Origin: JAXHUE01 sp034189655
GTDB taxonomy: Bacteria; Chloroflexota; Dehalococcoidia; E44-bin15
Direction of reading: 5' to 3'
DNA length: 64,000 nt
Assembly (NCBI GenBank): GCA_034189655.1
Contig: JAXHUE010000002.1
Span: 1-64,000 of the forward strand
Of this stretch, positions 58,560 to 64,000 are shown piece by piece. The notes under the pieces were generated by a model. The model was given only the letters and a program-made list of their open reading frames with translations, searched no databases and had not been told where the DNA came from. Made by a program: the position numbers and the translations under genes. The stretch's first letter is position 1; the number at the start of each line of letters is the position of its first letter.

Positions 58560-59336
58560 CTACTCGTCCAGCTCCCGCTTGGCCTGCTCCCACAGCTCGT
58601 CCATCTGGGAAAGGGAGAGGTCGGCGAGCTGGATGCCGCGACGGGTGCATGCCTCCTCCATGTGGGAGAAGCGGCTGCGGAAGCGCTCGTTCGAGCCGCG
58701 GAGGGCCGTCTCCAGGTCGATATCGAGCTTTAGGGCGATGTTGGCCAGGGTGAAGAGCAGGTCGCCGAACTCGTGTGCCCGCTGCTGGTGGTCGCAGGCC
58801 CCTTTGAGCTCGGCCACCTCCTCGGCCAGCTTGTCGATGACCCCCTCGATGTCATCCCAGTCGAAGCCGACGCGGGCGACGCGGCGCTGAATCGCCTGGG
58901 CATAGGCCAGGGACGGCATATCCCTGGGTATCCCGCTCAACAGTGAGCCCTTGCCCTCCGCCCGCTTGGTGGCCTCCCAGCTCGCGATGACCTCCTGGGC
59001 ATCGCGGGCGTGGGCATCGCCGAAGACGTGGGGGTGGCGGCGGATGAGCTTCTCGTTGACCCCGGCTATCACGTCGCCGATGGCGAACTCCCCCTCGTCG
59101 CTCGCCATCTGGGCGTGGAGCACCACCTGCATGAGCAGGTCTCCCAGCTCCTCGCAGAGCATGGCCCCGCCCCCACGGTCGATTGCCTCGACGACCTCGT
59201 AGGCCTCCTCCAGGGTGTTGCCCTTTATCGTCTGGTGCGTCTGCTCCTGGTCCCAGGGGCAGCCGCCGGGGCCGCGCAGCCGGGCCATGATATCGACCAG
59301 GGTAGTGAAGCTGTCCATGCGCTCTCGGAATTCCAC
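58560..59336 (-). CDS. mazG: Nucleoside triphosphate pyrophosphohydrolase MazG
   Basis: A 258-residue two-domain MazG. First domain: LRGPGGCPWDQEQTHQT, LEEAYEVVEAID and EELGDLLMQVVLHAQM; second: IDKLAEEVAELKGA and HEFGDLLFTLANIALKLDID. It hydrolyses NTPs, including aberrant ones. GTG at 59336 is 7 bases after GAGGGG; ATG at 59318 is a close alternative. The frame continues far upstream as a shadow of the DUF1461 gene. Confidence 0.95.
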   Translation of the reverse strand: MEFRERMDSFTTLVDIMARLRGPGGCPWDQEQTHQTIKGNTLEEAYEVVEAIDRGGGAMLCEELGDLLMQVVLHAQMASDEGEFAIGDVIAGVNEKLIRRHPHVFGDAHARDAQEVIASWEATKRAEGKGSLLSGIPRDMPSLAYAQAIQRRVARVGFDWDDIEGVIDKLAEEVAELKGACDHQQRAHEFGDLLFTLANIALKLDIDLETALRGSNERFRSRFSHMEEACTRRGIQLADLSLSQMDELWEQAKRELDE

Positions 59337-59367
59337 GTCGGCACCCCTCTCTGTTCTCACCCCTGGG

Positions 59368-59397
59368 ATTATACCGGCCGGGCCCCTCGATTGACAA
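59368..59397 (-). promoter_or_regulatory. mazG promoter
   Basis: Minus strand: TTGTCA (59392-59397), 18-bp spacer, perfect TATAAT (59368-59373). Its -35 overlaps that of the divergent DUF1461 promoter. Confidence 0.75.
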
Positions 59398-59420
59398 GCC
59401 AGAGCCGCCACCGCTAGTAT
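59391..59420 (+). promoter_or_regulatory. DUF1461 gene promoter
   Basis: Plus strand: perfect TTGACA (59391-59396), 18-bp spacer, TAGTAT (59415-59420). The ATG starts only 6 bases after the -10, so the message should be leaderless. Confidence 0.65.
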
Positions 59421-59426
59421 GGTGCC

Positions 59427-60137
59427 ATGCCAGGGAGGAGAGGGCTGCTCCGGGCCGTCGTCGCCGTCGCTGCCGCGGCCTTCGTGCTGTGCCTGCCCCT
59501 GTACCTGGTCACCGCCACCATCAGCGGGGCGGTGAACGAGGTGCGGCTCTACCAGTACGGCTTCGACAGGTATGGCGTGAGCGAGGACACCGGCATCGGT
59601 GACGAGGAGCTCCTGCGCGCGGCGCGGGAGCTCATAGCCTACTTCAACTCCGGCCAGGCAGCGGTGCAGGTCACGGTAGAGAACGCACACGGCGAGGAGG
59701 TCGAGCTCTTCGGGGAGCGCGAGGTGGCCCACCTGAAGGACGTGAAGGCCCTCATCAGGTTGAGCTACCGCATCGCCATAGGCACCCTGGCGTACATGGC
59801 GGTCGTCGTGGTCGCCGGCCTGCTGTTGTACCGCGAGAGGTTCTGGCCGCAGCTCGCCAGGCTGGGCCTGTGGGGGGGTGCGCTCACCATCGCCCTCTTG
59901 TGCGCCGTCGGCATCGCCGCCGCCGTGGACTTCCAGTGGCTCTTCATAGGCTTCCACCGGCTGTTCTTCAGCGGGGATACCTGGATACTGGCCCCCTCAG
60001 ACTACCTGATACGGATGTTCCCCCCGCCCTTCTTCAACGATGCTGCCCTCTTCGTGGTGGGGGCCGTCGTCGTGGAGGCGTTGCTCGTCGGTGGTTTGGG
60101 TGGCCTCTTCTGGTTCAGGCGGAGGAAGGCGGGCTAG
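59427..60137 (+). CDS. Integral membrane protein, DUF1461/TIGR01906 family
   Basis: A 236-residue protein with four membrane spans (about residues 8-32, 112-131, 145-168 and 206-229) and a 75-residue extracytoplasmic loop after the first. FGEREVAHLKDVKALIRL and the later VDFQWLFIGFHRLFFSGDTW, DYLIRMFPPPFFNDA are the family markers. Members are of unknown function. The ATG has no Shine-Dalgarno sequence. Its TAG overlaps the stop of the zinc-ribbon gene on the other strand in the palindrome CTAG. Confidence 0.9.
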   Translation: MPGRRGLLRAVVAVAAAAFVLCLPLYLVTATISGAVNEVRLYQYGFDRYGVSEDTGIGDEELLRAARELIAYFNSGQAAVQVTVENAHGEEVELFGEREVAHLKDVKALIRLSYRIAIGTLAYMAVVVVAGLLLYRERFWPQLARLGLWGGALTIALLCAVGIAAAVDFQWLFIGFHRLFFSGDTWILAPSDYLIRMFPPPFFNDAALFVVGAVVVEALLVGGLGGLFWFRRRKAG

Positions 60138-60376
60138 CTCGCCATGCCGCAGGAGGAGCAGCTCGAAGAGGTGCAGGAGCCGCAGGCACTCCCCGCACCG
60201 GCAATGGAGGAGGGCTCGCCCGATGAGCCTTTGGAGAAGGCGGAGAACAGGGAGAGGAGCTTGCGCGCCGGGGCCTGGCAGCGGGGGCAGCACGCCTCTT
60301 CGCCCGATTCACTGAAGGGGCGGCGCAGCTCAAACGTGAGGTCGCAGGCAGGGCAGCTATACTCGTAGACCGGCAT
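60134..60376 (-). CDS. FmdB-family zinc-ribbon protein
   Basis: An 80-residue protein starting MPVYEYSCPACDLTFELRRP, with CPAC and CPRC pairs of the FmdB-type zinc ribbon (Cys8, 11, 30 and 33) and a Ser/Cys-rich tail (CGSCTSSSCSSCGMAS). Often called a putative regulator; function unproven. ATG 60376 is chosen because it gives the canonical MPVYEY start; the frame opens at 60415. Confidence 0.92.
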   Translation of the reverse strand: MPVYEYSCPACDLTFELRRPFSESGEEACCPRCQAPARKLLSLFSAFSKGSSGEPSSIAGAGSACGSCTSSSCSSCGMAS

Positions 60377-60434
60377 CTTAACCCCTCGATTACCATTGTA
60401 GCCCGCACCGGCCATGGCGTCAATATCGTCGGGG

Positions 60435-61967
60435 CTAGGCGCGCCACGCGACGCTGCCGCCGCAGATGGTCATCTCAACCCTGATGTCGGTGAGGGCCTC
60501 GCTGGGCACGGCCGTGGGGTCGGCGCTGAGCAGGGCCAGGTCGGCGAGGAGGCCCTCCCTGATGGTGCCCCGGCCCCCTTCCTCGAACAGGGCGTAGGCG
60601 GCGCTCTGGGTGTGCATGCGCAGCGCCTCCAGCGGGGAGATGCGCTCGTGGGGCAGCACCTCGTCGCCCGACGCCGCCCTCCTGGTAGTCGCCGCGTAGA
60701 TGCCCTTCAGCGGGTCGACCGGCGCCACGGGACAGTCTGAGCCCGCGGCGGGCACCAGGCCGCTCCTGAGAAAGGAGCCGATGCGGTAGAGCCAGGGGAG
60801 CTGCTCTGGGGGCACTGTCTTCAAGTAGCGCTCTCCACTGAAATAGATGAAGGAGGGGTTGGTGACCACCACGGCGTGGATGCGCTTCAATCGCTCGAGG
60901 AGCGGCGGCGGGCACACCGAGCAGTGCTCCACGCGGTGGCGATGGCCGGCACGGGGGGCCTGTGCCAGTGCCCCCTCCAGTGCAGTGCCCGCCGCCGCGA
61001 CGGCGCGCTCTTCCACGGCGTGAATGGCGAGCTGGTAGCCCGCCCGGTGCGCCGCCAGCACCAGGGCACAGAGCTCCTCCTGTCCGGGGAAGAGCGCGCC
61101 CGTGGTCTCATCGAGGACGACCTTGAGCGCGCCCAGGCGTATGTCGTCATCGCCGCGGCGGGGATGGAAGCCCTGCCGACGAAGCTCGTCCAGGGCGCGG
61201 GCGTCCATCATCATCGATATGCGGGGCGCGAGAAGCCCCCTGGCCTTCAGGCCCTGCACCCCCTCCCACTCGCCGGGCCCACTGTGCACCGTGGCGTCCT
61301 GGAGGGAGGTCACCCCCACGGAGACCAGCCTCTCGTTGGCCTGGCGGATGCCCCCCTCGAGCTCGTCGCTAGAAAGGGGCGGAACCAGGCCATCGATGTA
61401 GTGGTTCATCTCGTAGAGGATGCCGTTGGGCTCCCCGGACTCGAGGTCTCGCTCTATCATGCCCCCAGGCGGCTCGGCTGACTCCATGGAGATGCCGACC
61501 AGGGAGAGCGCCATGCTGTTTAACACCGAGGCATGCCCTGAGCGGTGGGCCAGCCGCACCGGGTTGTGGGGGGCCGCCTCATCGAGGTCCCAGCGGGTGG
61601 GGTGACGCCCCTCGGCGAGGTAGAACTCGTTGTAGCCTGTGGCCCGTATCCAGGTGCCGGGGGCCGCAGCGCGCGCCTGCGCCGCGATGGTGCGGACTAT
61701 GTCGGCTATGGAGCCCACCGCCTGCGGCGAGCAGTCTACGCTGAGCAGGCTCGAGGCGAGGGCGAAGAGGTGGCAGTGGGCGTCGATGAAGCCGGGGACG
61801 AGGGCCTTGCCCTCGCAGTCGATCTGGGGCGCGGAGTACTCACTCCGCTCCTCGTTGGCGCCGACACGGATGATCCGCCCGCCTGCGACGGCGACGAGCT
61901 GGGCCCTCGGCCGGCGCCGGTCGAGGGTGAGGACATCGGCATTGTACAGGCAGAGGTCTGCCTTCAT
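60435..61967 (-). CDS. YtcJ-like metal-dependent amidohydrolase
   Basis: A 510-residue amidohydrolase-superfamily (Amidohydro_3) protein. VPGFIDAHCHLFALAS holds the HxH pair, GALKVVLDETTGALF the bridging region, and YQLAIHAVEERAV, HRHRVEHCSV and VPAAGSDCPVAPVDP the later His and Asp ligands. Relatives cleave amides, imides or formimines; the substrate is unknown. ATG 61967 overlaps the mnmG stop by 4 bp. Its cotranscription with tRNA-modification gene mnmG looks incidental. Confidence 0.92.
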   Translation of the reverse strand: MKADLCLYNADVLTLDRRRPRAQLVAVAGGRIIRVGANEERSEYSAPQIDCEGKALVPGFIDAHCHLFALASSLLSVDCSPQAVGSIADIVRTIAAQARAAAPGTWIRATGYNEFYLAEGRHPTRWDLDEAAPHNPVRLAHRSGHASVLNSMALSLVGISMESAEPPGGMIERDLESGEPNGILYEMNHYIDGLVPPLSSDELEGGIRQANERLVSVGVTSLQDATVHSGPGEWEGVQGLKARGLLAPRISMMMDARALDELRRQGFHPRRGDDDIRLGALKVVLDETTGALFPGQEELCALVLAAHRAGYQLAIHAVEERAVAAAGTALEGALAQAPRAGHRHRVEHCSVCPPPLLERLKRIHAVVVTNPSFIYFSGERYLKTVPPEQLPWLYRIGSFLRSGLVPAAGSDCPVAPVDPLKGIYAATTRRAASGDEVLPHERISPLEALRMHTQSAAYALFEEGGRGTIREGLLADLALLSADPTAVPSEALTDIRVEMTICGGSVAWRA

Positions 61968-63835
61968 GACGGGCACCGTGCCCTCTCCAGGTGCACCATG
62001 AGGATGGCGCAATCGGCGGGGGTGACCCCGTCGATGCGGGAGGCCTGGCCCAGTGTCTGCGGGCGCAGGGCGTTGAGCTTCTGCCGTGCCTCGTAGCGCA
62101 GGCTTGGTATGGCGTCGTAGTCGAAGCTGGGCGGGATGCGGCGCTCTTCGAGCCGGGCCATGCGCGCAAGCTGTGCCCTCTGCTTGCGGATGTAGCCTTC
62201 GTACTTGCACTCGATCTCTACCTGCTCTGCGGTCTCGGCGTCGATGCCGTCGCGGCCCAGCCCGCAGTCGACCAGGTCTCGGTAGCTAATGTCCTGGCGG
62301 CGCAGGTACTCGAGGGCGTTTACGCTGTGGCCTACCTCTGGCGGCTGGATGTAGCTCCCCGCCAGCCGCTCGAGCTCGGCGGCGATGGCGCATCGCATCG
62401 ACTCCACTCTGCGCTGGCGCTCCCCGTCGATTAAGCCCACCTCGTGACCGATGGCGCTCAGCCTCAGGTGGGCGTTGTCCTGGCGCAGGAGCAGGCGGTA
62501 CTCGGCCCGCGACGTGAGCAGCCGGTAGGGCTCGGTGAGCTCACGGGTCACCAGGTCGTCGATCATCACCCCGATGTACCCCTGGTCGCGCCGTATCACT
62601 ATGGGCGGCCTGCCCTGCGCCTTGAGCGCGGCGTTTATGCCGGCGATGAGCCCCTGCCCCGCCGCCTCCTCGTAGCCGGTGGTGCCGTTTACCTGCCCGG
62701 CGAGGAAGAGGCCGGGCACGGCCCTGCTCTCCAGTGTGGCCGATACCTGGCTGGGGGGCACGTAGTCGTACTCTATGGCGTAGCCCACCCGCACCATCTC
62801 CACCCGCTCCAGTGCCGGGATGGAGCGCAGCATCTGGAGCTGCACGTCCTCGGGGAGGCTGGTGTTGGCCCCCTGGACGTAGACCTCAGTGGTCTGCCAT
62901 CCTTCTGGCTCCAGGAAGAGGGGGTGGTGCTCCTTGTGGGCGAACCTGACCACCTTGTCTTCAATCGAGGGACAGTAGCGCGGGCCCACCCCCTTGATGA
63001 GCCCGGTGAAGAGGGGGGCCCGGTCCAGGTTGTCCCGGATGACCTGGTGCGTCCGCTCGTTGGTGTATACCAGGTAGCACGGGAGCTGGGGCCGCCACGG
63101 CGACGGGGCCAGCGGGTAGACCGGGTTGGGCGGTGGGAGCTCCGGGTCGGCCTGCCGCTCCCCCCACGTGCTGAAGTACAAAGGGACCTCGCTCCCCGGC
63201 TGCACCACTGTCTTTGAGAAGTCGATGGTGCGGGCATCGATGCGGGGCGGGGTCCCCGTCTTCAAGCGCCCCAGGACAAGGCCCAGCGAGCGCAGGCTCG
63301 CCGAGAGCCCCTCGGCGGGGAACTCCCCGGCGCGGCCCGCGGCATAGCACCTGTCCCCCACGATGACCCGCCCGCCAAGTGAGGTGCCGGTGGTGAGCAC
63401 CACGCACCTGCCCTCGTAGGTGTTGCCCAGCGAGGTCCTCACCTGGAGCGCCCCCCTCCCTGTGCCCACCTCGTCGACGAGGGCCTGCTTGATGTCGAGG
63501 GAGGCCTCGCGCTCCAGGGCGAGCCTCATGGCCAGGCCGTATCGTCTCTTGTCGGCCTGGGCGCGCAGCGCCTGGACGGCAGGCCCCTTGCCGGTATTGA
63601 GCATCCTTATCTGGATGAAGCTCTGGTCGATGTTCCGGGCCATCTCGCCGCCCAGGGCGTCGATCTCGCGCACCAGGTGGCCCTTGGCCGGGCCGCCGAT
63701 AGATGGGTTGCAGGGCATGAGGGCCACGTTGTCCAGGTTCATGGTGAAGATGAGCGTCCGTGCCCCCATCCTCGCCGCGGCGAGCGCCGCCTCGCAGCCG
63801 GCATGGCCTGCGCCTATCACGATGACATCGTACAT
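61964..63835 (-). CDS. mnmG: tRNA uridine 5-carboxymethylaminomethyl modification enzyme MnmG (GidA)
   Basis: A 623-residue FAD protein modifying the wobble uridine of tRNAs with MnmE. FAD motif VIGAGHAGCEAALAAARMG, then MPCNPSIGGPAKGHLVREID, RTIDFSKTVVQPG, GQVNGTTGYEEAAGQGLIAG and the C-terminal YEGYIRKQ. Length is standard. mnmE is not in the window. Start ATG 63835 follows GGGAGAGG. The larger frame antisense to it is ignored. Confidence 0.97.
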   Translation of the reverse strand: MYDVIVIGAGHAGCEAALAAARMGARTLIFTMNLDNVALMPCNPSIGGPAKGHLVREIDALGGEMARNIDQSFIQIRMLNTGKGPAVQALRAQADKRRYGLAMRLALEREASLDIKQALVDEVGTGRGALQVRTSLGNTYEGRCVVLTTGTSLGGRVIVGDRCYAAGRAGEFPAEGLSASLRSLGLVLGRLKTGTPPRIDARTIDFSKTVVQPGSEVPLYFSTWGERQADPELPPPNPVYPLAPSPWRPQLPCYLVYTNERTHQVIRDNLDRAPLFTGLIKGVGPRYCPSIEDKVVRFAHKEHHPLFLEPEGWQTTEVYVQGANTSLPEDVQLQMLRSIPALERVEMVRVGYAIEYDYVPPSQVSATLESRAVPGLFLAGQVNGTTGYEEAAGQGLIAGINAALKAQGRPPIVIRRDQGYIGVMIDDLVTRELTEPYRLLTSRAEYRLLLRQDNAHLRLSAIGHEVGLIDGERQRRVESMRCAIAAELERLAGSYIQPPEVGHSVNALEYLRRQDISYRDLVDCGLGRDGIDAETAEQVEIECKYEGYIRKQRAQLARMARLEERRIPPSFDYDAIPSLRYEARQKLNALRPQTLGQASRIDGVTPADCAILMVHLERARCPS

Positions 63836-63873
63836 ACTGCCCGACCTCTCCCAGTTGTGGGCCCTGTATGCCT

Positions 63874-63902
63874 ATTGTATCACCGCCGGTGGTCGCGGTC
63901 GA
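63874..63902 (-). promoter_or_regulatory. mnmG promoter
   Basis: Minus strand: TCGACC (63897-63902), 17-bp spacer, TACAAT (63874-63879) preceded by TGA (extended -10). The remaining sequence to 64000 shows no gene. Confidence 0.6.
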
Positions 63903-64000
63903 TTGGGGGCGGCATATCGCTCTGTACCAGTGGGCTACATTTGAGTCGGGGGGTGGTGTGAGAGGTGGGCCCGTCATCGGGCTCGCGGCGAAGGGGGGCT

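Overview
This 64 kb window is dense, GC-rich bacterial chromosome. There is no phage, insertion sequence, CRISPR array or rRNA. Gene content points to the Chloroflexota, probably a Dehalococcoidia-like lineage. The evidence is a short core-type methionine synthase, a corrinoid salvage cluster under a cobalamin riboswitch, archaeal-type FBP aldolase/phosphatase and phosphoglycerate mutase, a THEP1-type NTPase, a membrane HdrD-like Fe-S protein and several acyl-CoA genes. This placement is inferred from gene content only.

Region 1 (1-18.75 kb, minus strand) is one near-continuous run. It starts at a sigma70-type promoter and a cobalamin riboswitch with its own terminator (18.8-19.07 kb). Then come btuF-cobT-cobS-cobU-btuC-btuD (corrinoid uptake and nucleotide-loop assembly), a small Cys-rich protein, a two-subunit CoA-transferase, hpt-ade-mtnA-mtnP (recycling of methylthioadenosine and adenine), a core MetE-like protein, a DUF6485-type Cys protein, THEP1 NTPase, a PfkB kinase, ahcY and metK (SAM cycle), and two nucleotide-sugar genes. 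Most gaps are under 60 bp or are 4-bp overlaps.

Region 2 (19.1-27.7 kb) holds fatty-acyl metabolism and electron transfer: two enoyl-CoA hydratase paralogues around a PHP phosphoesterase, a sirtuin directly before an acyl-CoA synthetase, a UPF0173 hydrolase, a small membrane protein and a 700-residue membrane Fe-S oxidoreductase. Region 3 (27.7-38.4 kb) has moaA-moaC, rdgB, FBP aldolase/phosphatase, an acyl-CoA mutase whose active site reads as isobutyryl-CoA-type rather than methylmalonyl-CoA-type, two unrelated cob(I)alamin adenosyltransferases back to back, an acyl-CoA dehydrogenase, and hisH-hisA-[methyltransferase]-hisF-hisI.

Region 4 (38.4-45 kb) has ribosomal genes rpmE, rpmA and rplU with an inserted membrane protein, a lipoprotein, a radical SAM protein and a large modular surface protein. 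Region 5 (45.2-64 kb) is mainly housekeeping: hydrolase, SDR, lon, hsp20, marC, gyrA, a TPR protein, a GT2-methyltransferase fusion, a NifU-like scaffold, lysC, apgM, tRNA-Pro(CGG), mazG, a DUF1461 protein, a zinc ribbon, an amidohydrolase and mnmG.

The most unusual signal is initiation. rplU can only be full length if it starts at ATC, and the PHP gene most plausibly starts at ATT. mtnA is best explained by ATA. Each sits at ideal distance from a strong Shine-Dalgarno sequence. Several other genes look leaderless.
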